Assembly: GCA_002331025.1 (NCBI GenBank)
Contig: DCYG01000027.1
Location: 30,019-94,018 of the forward strand
From: Firmicutes bacterium UBA2116
GTDB lineage: Bacteria > Bacillota > Clostridia > Tissierellales > Sedimentibacteraceae
Length of the DNA: 64,000 bases
Reading direction: 5' to 3'
Shown here: positions 18,423-27,314 of the stretch, one piece after another
How positions within the stretch are numbered: the stretch's first letter is position 1
How the letters are laid out: every line of letters starts with the position of its first letter
Notes under the pieces: generated by a model
The model's database searches: none
Told to the model about the DNA's origin: nothing
The model's input: only the letters and a program-made list of their open reading frames with translations
Position numbers and translations under genes: made by a program

Positions 18423-19645
18423 TGATATACGATGTAATAATAATAGGAGCAGGAGCGGCAGGATTATTCAGCGCACTTTCTGTTAAAAATAAAAATGTTT
18501 TATTAATTGAAAAAAATACTGCACCGGGTCAAAAGCTTCTCATATCGGGTGCAGGTCAGTGCAACTATACAAATAATTGTAATTTAGACGAGTTTTTAAA
18601 AAGATATGGCAATAGGGGCAGGTTTTTAAAATCTGCTCTTTTTAACTTTTCAAATATTGATACGATAGAATTTTTTGATAAGCATGGTGTTAAAAGCTTC
18701 ATAAGAGAAGACGAAAAGGTATTTCCGGAATCATTAAAGGCTGAGGATATATTAAACACATTAATTTTTTGCTGCAAAAAAAGCGGTGTGGAATTTATAT
18801 ATGATTCAACCGTAGAAAACGTAATGTACCATGAAAATAAATTTTTTACGGTGAAAACTTCAAAATCTTCCTTTAGCGGTCATAATGTAATAATTGCCAC
18901 AGGCGGGAAGTCATATCCAAACACCGGTTCAACAGGCGATGGATATAAGCTCGCTCAAAACTTGGGTCATAAAATTGAAAAGCCGACGGAAAGCTTGACT
19001 CCTGTTTACACGGACAACTATGATTTTAAGGATATAACGGGAATTTCATTCAAGAATATAAGTGTGACATTATGGAGAAACAATAAAAAAACAAATGAAT
19101 TCAAGGGAGATTTTCTGTTTACTCACGTGAATATATCAGGTCCTGTTATTTTGAATAATTCAAGGTATATGGAAAAGGGAGATATATTGAAAATTAATTT
19201 TACGACCTTTAAAAACAGTGAAGAATTTAAAAAGGATTTTGAGAATTTAATTTTAGCGTCAGGTAAAATGAATATTAAAACTGTTTTAAGAAAATATGAT
19301 TTACCAAAACGTTTCATTGAAAAGATTATGGAGCTGGCAAATGCTGATGAAGAAATAAAATGCAGCCAGTTAGATAAAAGCAAAAGAAAGAAATTAATCG
19401 AGCTGATTTCAAATTACCCTTTCAGGATTGAAAAGTTAGGCGGTTTCCATATATCTATGGTTACAAAGGGTGGAGTATCAACAGAAGAAATTAATACGAA
19501 AACCATGGAGTCAAAAATAATACCCCACCTTTATTTTGCAGGTGAGGTAATTGATTACGACGGTGATACGGGTGGTTTTAACATTCAGGCGGCATTTTCA
19601 ACAGCAAAATTGGCTGCGGATGCAATTAATAAAAAATGGGGTTAG
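18422..19645 (+). CDS. HI0933/BaiN-family FAD-dependent oxidoreductase
   Basis: A 407-residue flavoprotein of the HI0933 (YhiN/BaiN) family. It has an N-terminal FAD dinucleotide fold (IIIGAGAAGLFSAL), the family block GQKLLISGAGQCNYTN, then IATGGKSYPNTGSTGDGYKLA, and a C-terminal FAGEVIDYDGDTGGFNIQAA closing the FAD site. Members include 3-dehydro-bile-acid delta-reductases, but most have no known substrate and none should be assumed. Its ATG overlaps the stop of the SLH gene (TAATG), so it is translated from the same message, an odd partner for a cytosolic redox enzyme. Confidence 0.87.
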   Translation: MIYDVIIIGAGAAGLFSALSVKNKNVLLIEKNTAPGQKLLISGAGQCNYTNNCNLDEFLKRYGNRGRFLKSALFNFSNIDTIEFFDKHGVKSFIREDEKVFPESLKAEDILNTLIFCCKKSGVEFIYDSTVENVMYHENKFFTVKTSKSSFSGHNVIIATGGKSYPNTGSTGDGYKLAQNLGHKIEKPTESLTPVYTDNYDFKDITGISFKNISVTLWRNNKKTNEFKGDFLFTHVNISGPVILNNSRYMEKGDILKINFTTFKNSEEFKKDFENLILASGKMNIKTVLRKYDLPKRFIEKIMELANADEEIKCSQLDKSKRKKLIELISNYPFRIEKLGGFHISMVTKGGVSTEEINTKTMESKIIPHLYFAGEVIDYDGDTGGFNIQAAFSTAKLAADAINKKWG

Positions 19646-19648
19646 GCT

Positions 19649-20386
19649 TTATTCTAATTTTTTAAATGCATTCAATATCGCCGCTATTATTATTGAATAC
19701 AAAGGTATCATAAAGAAGTTCGTCAGCACTCTTGCCGGCAGCCATGCCATTATTCCCTTTCCGTATAAAATAGTTAAAAAGTAAGTATTCAATATAATTG
19801 AGGTTACCAATTGTGTAACACTGACAGTAAAAACAATTTTATTCATATTGTAATCACTGTGCTTGGATGTTATTTTTATGGGAATAATTAAATAAATTAA
19901 CACTAAAGCAAAAAATCCCGCTATATAAATAGGATTCAAAGAGTTTCCGTTATACATTATACCGTTATCAAAGGTTAACAGACCTTGATAAATGAATATT
20001 GATACGAAGCTAACAGATAAAAGCGATATAAAAATTGTATTTAAAAAATTATAATTTATATCTTTCTTTGTATACTTATAAATCAAGCCGGGCAATAAAC
20101 CGGTTAAGCCGCTGGCTAATGTAAAACCGGGGAAAAACGGACCTCCGGGTTTAACCATAAAGTTAATCAAGTCTGCTGATGCACCTGCTAAGAATCCGGT
20201 TGCCGGACCTAACATTATTCCTGATAACATTAAGGGTATAGATGCGAAGTTTATACGCAGCGCCGGAATTCCTCCAAGTGGTATATAAACCTCAAACATA
20301 ACCTTAAGAACTAAGCTCATGGCTATAAAAAGCCCGGCTCTCACAATCTTTAATGATGTGAATTTTTGTGCTGTATTATTTCTCAT
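19649..20386 (-). CDS. folT: Folate ECF transporter substrate-binding subunit FolT
   Basis: A 245-residue integral membrane S component for folate uptake. Diagnostic stretches are the helix with AMSLVLKVMFEVYIPLGGIP, the LRINFASIPLMLSG block, and PGGPFFPGFTLASGLTGLLPG, the FolT signature. The ATG at 20386 has AGGAGG 5 nt upstream; a TTG about eight codons earlier, after another GGAGG, is an alternative. A THF riboswitch upstream confirms the substrate. It is longer than the ~175 residues typical of FolT, with extra hydrophobic sequence inserted before the C-terminal helices. The ATPase and EcfT subunits are elsewhere, as usual for group II ECF systems. Confidence 0.9.
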   Translation of the reverse strand: MRNNTAQKFTSLKIVRAGLFIAMSLVLKVMFEVYIPLGGIPALRINFASIPLMLSGIMLGPATGFLAGASADLINFMVKPGGPFFPGFTLASGLTGLLPGLIYKYTKKDINYNFLNTIFISLLSVSFVSIFIYQGLLTFDNGIMYNGNSLNPIYIAGFFALVLIYLIIPIKITSKHSDYNMNKIVFTVSVTQLVTSIILNTYFLTILYGKGIMAWLPARVLTNFFMIPLYSIIIAAILNAFKKLE

Positions 20387-20452
20387 ATTATCCTCCTTCT
20401 TGAGCAATAATACCTCCGCACAATATAGGAGGATAACACTGTAATTATCCTC
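20387..20452 (-). promoter_or_regulatory. THF riboswitch expression platform (translation control)
   Basis: On the minus strand an anti-Shine-Dalgarno GTTATCCTCC (20428-20437) can pair with the folT ribosome site GGAGGATAAT (20387-20396), or instead with an upstream copy GAGGATAA (20445-20452) in a tight hairpin. The two states would close or free the ribosome site. A second GGAGG (20413-20417) lies between. No T-run follows, so control is probably at translation. Confidence 0.65.
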
Positions 20453-20456
20453 AAAT

Positions 20457-20548
20457 ACAGCGGAAGCGACAAGATACCGCAGCGTAAAGCTTTCGTTTAA
20501 GGGCGACATCCCATCCCCTAACACTTAACGCACCTTGTCTACTCTGTT
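20457..20548 (-). ncRNA. Tetrahydrofolate (THF) riboswitch aptamer
   Basis: The minus strand carries the conserved THF-aptamer segments in order: AGAGTAGA, GCGTTAAGTGT, GGGATGTCGCC, ACGAAAG and CTTCCGCT, with terminal pairing ACAG/CTGT. These match the folT-associated class from Firmicutes. It starts close to the folT promoter start point and ends about 70 bp before the gene. THF binding is expected to lower FolT synthesis. Confidence 0.92.
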
Positions 20549-20560
20549 AAATATTAATAC

Positions 20561-20589
20561 ATAGTATCATGTTTTTTGAAATATGTCTA
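20561..20589 (-). promoter_or_regulatory. Promoter of the folT riboswitch transcript
   Basis: Minus-strand -35 TAGACA (20584-20589), 17 bp spacer, -10 TACTAT (20561-20566), 12 bp before the aptamer. Confidence 0.6.
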
Positions 20590-20678
20590 TAATTAATAAT
20601 CTGTTTTTAATTTAATCGTAATTTAATAGATTTTCTAATTCGTAAATATATATCTAATCTTAAGATGTATATTTTTTC

Positions 20679-20707
20679 TTGACAACAATACGTTTTCCTG
20701 TTATAGT
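20679..20707 (+). promoter_or_regulatory. Promoter of the panB-TRAP operon
   Basis: -35 TTGACA (20679-20684), 17 bp spacer, -10 TATAGT (20702-20707), 72 bp before panB. Confidence 0.65.
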
Positions 20708-20738
20708 TTGAATAAATAAAATCGAATAATGGTTTATC

Positions 20739-20755
20739 ATACCGCAATGCGGCAT
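20739..20755. promoter_or_regulatory. Dyad in the panB leader, candidate IclR operator
   Basis: ATACCGC-AAT-GCGGCAT is a near-perfect inverted repeat between the promoter and the panB ribosome site. GC-rich symmetry is unusual in this AT-rich DNA. It could be the site for the IclR regulator at 24668, but this is untested. Confidence 0.35.
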
Positions 20756-20779
20756 ATAATTTAAATTGGAGGGTATAAC

Positions 20780-21610
20780 ATGAAGACAAAATTTACAGTT
20801 ACAGATTTTAAAAAGTATAAAAAAGAAGGTAAAAAGTTTTCATTTGTGACAGCGTATGATTATACTATGGCATCAATTATTAATGAAAGTAATTGTGAAA
20901 TAATACTTGTAGGGGATTCGCTTGGAATGGTTATGTTAGGCTATACATCTACTACGAGTGTAACTATGGATGACATAATTCATCATACAAAACCTGTAGT
21001 TAAAGGAGCACCTGATACCTTTGTTATCAGTGATATGCCGTTTGGATCTTATAACACAAGTGTAGAAAAGGCAGTTGAAAATGCAAATAGATTAATAAAA
21101 GAAACCGGATGTGATTGCGTAAAACTTGAAGGTGGAGAAGAAATTATTGATACAATAAAAGCTATAATTAATGGTGGGATTGCAGTTGTAGGTCATATTG
21201 GACTCACACCACAAAGAGCAACACAATTGGGTGGTTTTAAAGTTCAAGGATCAACACCTGAAAGTGCTAAAAATTTAATTGAAACAGCGGTATTATTAGA
21301 AAAAGCAGGAGTTATAGCCATAGTTCTTGAATGCGTTCCGTCAGTAGTAGCAAAAAGAATAACTGAATCTGTAAGTATTCCTGTTTTAGGTATTGGAGCA
21401 GGAAAGTACGTAGATTGTCAGGTGTTGGTTACACAAGATTTGCTGGGAATGTATAATGATTTTAAACCAAAATTTGTAAAGCGCTTTGCACAAATACGTA
21501 ACGAAATGATAAAAGGTTTGAATCAATTCCATGATGAAACACTAAATGGTGAATTTCCAACACCGGAATATTCATTTAATAAGGAAGTCGAATTGGATAG
21601 ATTATATTAA
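20780..21610 (+). CDS. panB: Ketopantoate hydroxymethyltransferase PanB homologue
   Basis: A 276-residue TIM-barrel enzyme matching PanB: SFVTAYDYTMASI, VGDSLGMVMLGY with the Mg-binding Asp, DMPFGSY, VKLEGG, VGHIGLTPQ and IPVLGIGAG. PanB moves a hydroxymethyl group from 5,10-methylene-THF to 2-oxoisovalerate, giving ketopantoate, and is reversible. Here there is no panC, panD or panE. Instead it opens an operon with a three-part TRAP transporter, followed by an IclR regulator and then fhs. That suggests a catabolic or salvage role, perhaps removing a hydroxymethyl group from an imported acid onto THF. The start has GGAGGG 7 nt upstream. The family call is firm; the role is inference. Confidence 0.85.
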   Translation: MKTKFTVTDFKKYKKEGKKFSFVTAYDYTMASIINESNCEIILVGDSLGMVMLGYTSTTSVTMDDIIHHTKPVVKGAPDTFVISDMPFGSYNTSVEKAVENANRLIKETGCDCVKLEGGEEIIDTIKAIINGGIAVVGHIGLTPQRATQLGGFKVQGSTPESAKNLIETAVLLEKAGVIAIVLECVPSVVAKRITESVSIPVLGIGAGKYVDCQVLVTQDLLGMYNDFKPKFVKRFAQIRNEMIKGLNQFHDETLNGEFPTPEYSFNKEVELDRLY

Positions 21611-21639
21611 GTTTTTTAATGGGAGGTGTTGTAAGTAGC

Positions 21640-22917
21640 ATGGAGGCTTTATTCATATTAATTGCATTTTTTGCAATGCTGTTCTTTGGGATACCAATTG
21701 CAATTTGTTTAGGTGGTTCTGCTTTAATGTATATATTATTGTTTGCTAACATACCACCAATTATAGTTGCGCAACAAATGATATCGAGTGTGGACAGCTT
21801 TACTTTAATGGCAGTACCATTTTTTGTAATGGCAGGCGTATTGATGGAGTTTGGAGGTATTTCTAAAAGAACTATAGAATTTGCTAAATCATTAGTAGGA
21901 CATTATACGGGAGGATTAGCGCTTGTTGTGGTATTATCCAGTGTTTTTTTTGCGGCAATGACCGGCTCAGGAGTAGCTGCAACTGCTGCAGTTGGAGGAA
22001 TAATGATTCCTGCAATGGTCAGAACTGGATACGATTCGGACTTTTCATGCGCATTACAGGCCACAGCAGGTATTTTTGGTCCGTTAATTCCACCCAGTAT
22101 TGCAATGGTTCTTTATGCGGTATCTGCAAGTCAATCTGTAAGTGATATGCTTGTTTCGGGAATAGGACCTGGATTACTTCAAAGTATTATGGTAGCAACA
22201 ATGGCTGTGATAATTTGCAGGAAAAGAGGGTTTAAGGGAGAAGGCAAATTTAGCTTGAAAAATGTTCTTATAAGCTTTAAGGAATCAATTTGGGCATTAA
22301 TAGCACCGGTAATTATTTTAGGAGGAATATATTCAGGTACTTTTACTCCTACAGAAGCATCTGGAATTGCTTGTTTATATTCAATAATAGTGGGAATGTT
22401 TGTTTATAAGGAAATAACGTACAAAACTATTTTGCCTGTACTTGCTAAGGCCATGAAAAGTGCAGCAGGAATTATGTTAATAGTAGCCGCATCAGGAGCC
22501 TTTTCATGGGTGCTTACGCGAGAGCGCATACCTGCAATGGCAGCAGAATTATTTTTAGGATTAACTGACAGTTCTATTGTTTTCCTTTTTGTTGTTTCAA
22601 TTATTGTATTAATTGCCGGATGTTTTATAGACTCAATTCCCATCATAACAATATTCACACCAATTTTTTATCCAATAGCTCAACAATATGGTATATCATT
22701 AATTCATTTAGGAGCAATAATGGTTACAGGTACTTGTATAGGACTGACAACACCTCCTTTGGGATTAAATTTATTTATGGCTTCTCAAATAGGAAAACGT
22801 CCTGTACATATGGTTATTAAGGAGCTCATACCATTTATTATAGTTGTTATCATAGGATTAGTGGTTATAATTCTTGTTCCTGGTATTTCGACTTGGCTAC
22901 CAAGTTTATCTAAATAG
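21640..22917 (+). CDS. dctM: TRAP transporter large membrane subunit DctM
   Basis: A 425-residue membrane protein with about 12 helices, the Na+-driven translocation subunit of a TRAP transporter. Seen are PFFVMAGVLMEFGGIS, the MTGSGVAATAAVGGIMIP helix, and the closing LTTPPLGLNLFMASQI. The ATG at 21640 gives the usual family length; the ATG at 21619 is followed by the ribosome site GGGAGGTG and so is unlikely. It precedes dctP and dctQ, an order differing from the common P-Q-M. Confidence 0.9.
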   Translation: MEALFILIAFFAMLFFGIPIAICLGGSALMYILLFANIPPIIVAQQMISSVDSFTLMAVPFFVMAGVLMEFGGISKRTIEFAKSLVGHYTGGLALVVVLSSVFFAAMTGSGVAATAAVGGIMIPAMVRTGYDSDFSCALQATAGIFGPLIPPSIAMVLYAVSASQSVSDMLVSGIGPGLLQSIMVATMAVIICRKRGFKGEGKFSLKNVLISFKESIWALIAPVIILGGIYSGTFTPTEASGIACLYSIIVGMFVYKEITYKTILPVLAKAMKSAAGIMLIVAASGAFSWVLTRERIPAMAAELFLGLTDSSIVFLFVVSIIVLIAGCFIDSIPIITIFTPIFYPIAQQYGISLIHLGAIMVTGTCIGLTTPPLGLNLFMASQIGKRPVHMVIKELIPFIIVVIIGLVVIILVPGISTWLPSLSK

Positions 22918-22954
22918 AAATAAAAATTAAATTTTTAACCTAAGGAGAATGAAA

Positions 22955-23986
22955 ATGAAAAAAAACAGAAAAGAAAGAATTTTGGCTTTTATATTAGTGA
23001 TGATTATGACGGTTGTATCTATTACGGGGTGCAGCAATCAGCCTGATGGTGATTCAAAAGAAAAAATAAAATTAACTGCGGTTGTAGCAGGATTGCCTGA
23101 AAATAGTCCGAGTGGTGAGGCTCTCAGAGAATTTGCAAAATTAGTTAATGAATATTCGGATGGCACTATAGAAATTGACTGTTTTTATGGGTCAGAATTA
23201 GGCAATATTACTGCGGCTGTTGAAAGTATGGTTCAGGGTACTATAGATATAATGTCATCAGGCACATCATACTTCTCAGGTTATGTACCTGAAATTCAAG
23301 TGTTTGAGCTTCCTTATATATTTGGAACAAACGAAGAGGCGAGAAAAACACTGGATTCTGAAATAGGAGATGAAATTAAAGAATTATTTACTGACAAAGG
23401 AATTGTAATGCTGTCCTATTGGGAAAGCGGATTGAGACATGTCACAAACAGCAGACAACCGATAAAAACTCCTGAGGATATGAAGGGAATCAAGATCAGA
23501 ACGGTAGTTTCAACTACTCAACAAAAAACATGGGAATCTTTTGGCGCAATTCCAATGGCAATTGATATGAACGAGACTTTTACAGCAATGCAACAAGGTA
23601 CCGTTGATGCACAAGAAAATACATTAGCACAAATAGTAACTGCAAAGTTATATGAAGTACAAAAATATTTGTCTTTAACCGGTCATGCATATACACCTAT
23701 GCCCTTTGGAATTAGTAAAATTACATGGGATAAGTTAAATGACATGCAAAAAGATGCAATACAGAGAGCTGCAAATGAAGCGAGAGATCTACAGAGAAGT
23801 CTGGATGATATAAGTGACGTTGAAAATATTAATGTTTTAAAAGAATTTGGGATAGAAGTTGAAGAAAATCCCAACAGAGAAGAATTCGGAAAATTAGTTC
23901 AACCTGTATATGATTTGTTTATAAGCAATACAGGATCTGATTATTACCTAAAAGCAGTCCAGGATTACGTTAAATCCTTAAGATAA
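22955..23986 (+). CDS. dctP: TRAP transporter substrate-binding lipoprotein DctP
   Basis: A 343-residue extracytoplasmic binding protein. A lipoprotein signal ends in the lipobox ITGC, so it is tethered to the outer face of the membrane. The DctP fold follows with GLPENSPSGEALREFA, ELPYIFGTNEEARKTL, the conserved arginine region KGIKIRTVVSTTQQ, which in the family binds the ligand carboxylate, and PMAIDMNETFTAMQQGTVDAQ. The ligand is therefore a carboxylic acid; context with PanB points to a hydroxy- or oxo-acid. The second of two close ATGs is used because AAGGAG is 6-7 nt upstream of it. Confidence 0.9.
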   Translation: MKKNRKERILAFILVMIMTVVSITGCSNQPDGDSKEKIKLTAVVAGLPENSPSGEALREFAKLVNEYSDGTIEIDCFYGSELGNITAAVESMVQGTIDIMSSGTSYFSGYVPEIQVFELPYIFGTNEEARKTLDSEIGDEIKELFTDKGIVMLSYWESGLRHVTNSRQPIKTPEDMKGIKIRTVVSTTQQKTWESFGAIPMAIDMNETFTAMQQGTVDAQENTLAQIVTAKLYEVQKYLSLTGHAYTPMPFGISKITWDKLNDMQKDAIQRAANEARDLQRSLDDISDVENINVLKEFGIEVEENPNREEFGKLVQPVYDLFISNTGSDYYLKAVQDYVKSLR

Positions 23987-24025
23987 TAATTGGTTAAATT
24001 AAATGAAAAAGGAGTATAAATTCAA

Positions 24026-24523
24026 ATGGTAAATGAAAATAGCTCAAATTGTATTGTGTCCCATATTGACAACGCTATAGGCTTTATTGGGTTAATAACT
24101 ATAATTATAGTATCAATTGGTGTATTTACAAGATTTATACTACAAATATCCATTGCATGGAGTGATGAGTTTCTCAGAACGGTATTTATTTGGGCATATT
24201 TCGTCGGTTCGGCTTTGCAGTATAGGTCAGAAGGGCTTATGCGCCTTGAATTATTAGATCTAAATCTTAAAGATAAAGGCAAGCTTAATTCATACAAATT
24301 TGTTATAATGTTACAAGATGCAGTGTTGTTTGTATTTTCGGTTATGCTTATATATTATTCTACAACAATAATAGTCACACAAATAGCTAATAAACAAGTA
24401 ACAACAACAAGCGGTACTCCTGCTTGGGTTTCAACATCAGGATTTTTAATAGGTATGATTTTGATTTCAGCTTTTTCTCTATACAAATTATATAGTATAT
24501 CTAAAGCTAAGGAATTAAATTAA
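24026..24523 (+). CDS. dctQ: TRAP transporter small membrane subunit DctQ
   Basis: A 165-residue protein with four membrane helices and the family pattern SIAWSDEFLRTVFIWAYFVG. It partners DctM in TRAP transport. An AAGGAG box lies 11 nt before the ATG, a little far. It ends the panB-dctM-dctP-dctQ unit, which closes at a perfect-stem terminator 20 bp later. Confidence 0.88.
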   Translation: MVNENSSNCIVSHIDNAIGFIGLITIIIVSIGVFTRFILQISIAWSDEFLRTVFIWAYFVGSALQYRSEGLMRLELLDLNLKDKGKLNSYKFVIMLQDAVLFVFSVMLIYYSTTIIVTQIANKQVTTTSGTPAWVSTSGFLIGMILISAFSLYKLYSISKAKELN

Positions 24524-24543
24524 ATATACGCAGCACAAAAATT

Positions 24544-24586
24544 AAAACCTTCTATTATAACTCGTTTCAAAATAATAGAAGGTTTT
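24544..24586 (+). terminator. Terminator of the panB-TRAP operon
   Basis: Perfect 15 bp stem AAAACCTTCTATTAT/ATAATAGAAGGTTTT with a 13 nt loop, T-rich 3' side. Confidence 0.8.
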
Positions 24587-24591
24587 AATTA

Positions 24592-24620
24592 TTGAGATTG
24601 ATTATTATTTATAGTATAAT
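24592..24620 (+). promoter_or_regulatory. Promoter of the iclR-type gene
   Basis: -35 TTGAGA (24592-24597), 17 bp spacer, -10 TATAAT (24615-24620). Confidence 0.65.
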
Positions 24621-24667
24621 AAAACACGCAGTAAATAAATTAATAAAAGTATAAGAGGTAAAATATA

Positions 24668-25447
24668 GTGTCTTATAATCAGGAAGAATACGTTTTAGAT
24701 AAGATGGATGATAAAAATATAATTAAATCTAATATTAAAATTTTTCATCTGTTAGAAATTTTGGTGGATAATGGAAAACTTTCGTTAGGTGAATTAAGTC
24801 AATTGACAGGATACAGTAAAAGTAGTACTCAACGTATTGTAAACACATTAAAGCATATGAAGTATATAAATCAAGATAAAAAAAATAATGAATATTATCC
24901 CGCAGCAAAGCTATATGACTTGGGGTCGCGTGTTATTAATAATATTTCCATAAAAAATGTGTCAAAACAATATTTATTGGAATTACGTAACATGACAAAT
25001 GAGACGGTTAACTTAGGTATGCTTAATGAGGATAGTGTTATATATATAGACAAAATAGTATCTAATTCGCCGCTAAGGATAGAACTGGAGCTGGGTATAA
25101 GGTTTCCAATTTATTGCAGCGCTTTAGGAAAATCTATAGCTGCTTTTGTAGATGAAGAAATAACATTTAGTAATAAATATATAAAATATACCGAAAATAC
25201 AATATCATCAGATGAAGAATTAAAAAAAGAATTAATTACGATTAAAAAACAGGGATATGCCATCGATAATGAAGAATATGTACCAGGATTAGTTTGCATA
25301 AGTGTTCCTATATTAAATTTAAGTGGATACGCTATTGCAAGCATAAGTATATCTATACCCGCTTTCAGGTATGATAATAATCAAATTGACTATTATGTTA
25401 ACTTATTAAAAGAGACTGCAAGAAAAATTCAGGGTGAATTATTTTAA
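24668..25447 (+). CDS. IclR-family transcriptional regulator
   Basis: A 259-residue regulator with an N-terminal winged helix (LSLGELSQLTGYSKSSTQRI, about residues 37-60) and a C-terminal IclR effector domain (VNLGMLNEDSVIYIDKI, then FPIYCSALGKSIAAF and GYAIDNEEYVPGLVCISVPI). These proteins sense small acids and repress or activate nearby catabolic genes. The start is GTG with AGAGGT upstream; an ATG 12 codons later is an alternative. Directly downstream of the panB-TRAP operon, it is the likely local regulator of that unit. Confidence 0.88.
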   Translation: MSYNQEEYVLDKMDDKNIIKSNIKIFHLLEILVDNGKLSLGELSQLTGYSKSSTQRIVNTLKHMKYINQDKKNNEYYPAAKLYDLGSRVINNISIKNVSKQYLLELRNMTNETVNLGMLNEDSVIYIDKIVSNSPLRIELELGIRFPIYCSALGKSIAAFVDEEITFSNKYIKYTENTISSDEELKKELITIKKQGYAIDNEEYVPGLVCISVPILNLSGYAIASISISIPAFRYDNNQIDYYVNLLKETARKIQGELF

Positions 25448-25482
25448 TTGCACATTTAAAGAAAACGTTGTGTAAGTGAATT

Positions 25483-25512
25483 TTGTATACTTTGTTAAAA
25501 CATAAATATAAT
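25483..25512 (+). promoter_or_regulatory. Possible promoter of fhs
   Basis: TTGTAT (25483-25488), 18 bp spacer, TATAAT (25507-25512), 89 bp before fhs. A second TATAAT-rich stretch at 25535-25547 could also serve. Confidence 0.35.
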
Positions 25513-25600
25513 TGTGTTTTGCGATATCATACTCTATAATATAATACAAATATATTTTTTATAAATACTATAAAAACGATAACATTTTTTAGGAGGAGCA

Positions 25601-27286
25601 ATGCCAGATAAATTTTTAAGTGATATTGAAATTGCACAGCAAGCAACTATGCAGGTAATTAACAACATAGCTGAGAAAATAGGTATACCCGATCAGTATG
25701 TAGAAAATTACGGTAAATATAAAGCTAAAATAGACTTTAGATATTTACAGAACGAATTAAAAGATAACGAAGATGCTAAGCTTATATTAGTTTCAGCCAT
25801 TAATCCCACTCCTGCAGGCGAAGGTAAAACAACAACAACAATCGGCTTAGGAGACTCACTTTCAAGTTTAGGACAAAAAACAATAATCGCACTTCGCGAA
25901 CCATCCTTAGGACCGGTATTCGGTGTTAAAGGCGGAGCAGCAGGCGGGGGATATGCTCAGGTCGTTCCTATGGAAGATATTAATCTTCACTTTACAGGTG
26001 ATTTTCATGCAATAGGTGCGGCAAATAATCTTCTTGCGGCAATGATTGATAACCATATCCATCAAGGAAATGAATTGGATATAGATACAAGGAGAATTGT
26101 ATGGAGAAGAGCCGTTGACATGAATGACAGGCAGCTGAGAAGAATAGTTAACGGCCTTGGTGGAAAAACAGAAGGTGTTGTAAGAGAGGATGGATTCGAT
26201 ATTACTGTTGCTTCCGAAGTAATGGCTATTTTCTGTCTATCTAACGATATACTGGAATTAAAAGAAAATTTATCAAAAATAGTTGTTGCGTACAGTAGAA
26301 GCGGTGAAGCAGTTACAGCAGGTCAGTTAAAAGCGGAAGGTGCCATGGCAGCTTTATTAAAGGATGCATTAAAACCAAATTTGGTTCAGACATTGGAGGG
26401 AACGGCCGCATTTATACACGGAGGACCTTTTGCAAATATAGCTCACGGCTGTAACAGTGTTATCGCTACGAAAATGGCAAGCAAAATTGCTGATTATGTA
26501 GTTACTGAAGCAGGCTTTGGAGCAGACTTGGGAGCCGAAAAATTTATAGATATAAAATGCCGTAAAACAGGTTTAAAACCAAGTGCCGTAGTTATCGTTG
26601 CTACAGTAAAAGCTTTGAAATATAATGGCGGAGTTGCAAAAACAGATTTGGGTTCGGAAAATTTGGCTGCATTAGAAAAAGGACTTCCAAACTTATTGAA
26701 GCATGTTGAAAATATTACTCAGGTATTTAAGCTTCCTGCGGTTGTAGCTATAAATAAATTCCCGACAGATACAGATGAGGAACTTAACTTAATTAAAGAA
26801 AAGTGTAAGGAATTAGGTGTAAATGTTGCATTGTCCGAGGTTTGGGGCAAGGGAAGCAAGGGCGGTCAGGAGCTTGCTAATGAAGTTATAAGATTAACTG
26901 AAAAGCCGGGTGAGTTAGAATTTGCATATGACTTAAATCTATCTGTAAAAGAAAAGATTAAAGCAATTGCGACCAAGCTTTACGGTGCATCTGATGTAGA
27001 GTTCGCTCCGAAAGCAAACAAGGAAATAGCAAATATTGAAAAGCTCGGATTTAGCAATATGCCAATATGCATGGCTAAAAATCAGTATTCATTGACTGAT
27101 GATCCTAAAGTATTGGGAAGACCGACTAATTTTAAAATTACAATAAGAGACATTACAATATCTGCGGGAGCAGGATTTTTGGTAGCACTTACAGGAGATA
27201 TAATGAAAATGCCGGGACTTCCTAAGGTTCCTGCAGCAGAAACCATAGATGTTGATGTAGACGGAAAGATAAAGGGACTGTTTTAG
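25601..27286 (+). CDS. fhs: Formate-tetrahydrofolate ligase
   Basis: A 561-residue enzyme joining formate to THF with ATP to give 10-formyl-THF, the entry of formate into one-carbon metabolism. The nucleotide loop TPAGEGKTTTTIGLGDSL, GGAAGGGYAQVVPMEDINLH, HFTGDFHAIGAANNLL and the closing AGAGFLVALTGDIMKMPGLP are all conserved. Length equals the family norm (~556). AGGAGG precedes the ATG. It is followed after 83 bp by the formate dehydrogenase operon, so formate released or captured there feeds directly into this step. Confidence 0.96.
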   Translation: MPDKFLSDIEIAQQATMQVINNIAEKIGIPDQYVENYGKYKAKIDFRYLQNELKDNEDAKLILVSAINPTPAGEGKTTTTIGLGDSLSSLGQKTIIALREPSLGPVFGVKGGAAGGGYAQVVPMEDINLHFTGDFHAIGAANNLLAAMIDNHIHQGNELDIDTRRIVWRRAVDMNDRQLRRIVNGLGGKTEGVVREDGFDITVASEVMAIFCLSNDILELKENLSKIVVAYSRSGEAVTAGQLKAEGAMAALLKDALKPNLVQTLEGTAAFIHGGPFANIAHGCNSVIATKMASKIADYVVTEAGFGADLGAEKFIDIKCRKTGLKPSAVVIVATVKALKYNGGVAKTDLGSENLAALEKGLPNLLKHVENITQVFKLPAVVAINKFPTDTDEELNLIKEKCKELGVNVALSEVWGKGSKGGQELANEVIRLTEKPGELEFAYDLNLSVKEKIKAIATKLYGASDVEFAPKANKEIANIEKLGFSNMPICMAKNQYSLTDDPKVLGRPTNFKITIRDITISAGAGFLVALTGDIMKMPGLPKVPAAETIDVDVDGKIKGLF

Positions 27287-27314
27287 ACAGCATTTATTAT
27301 TCAAACATCTGAAT

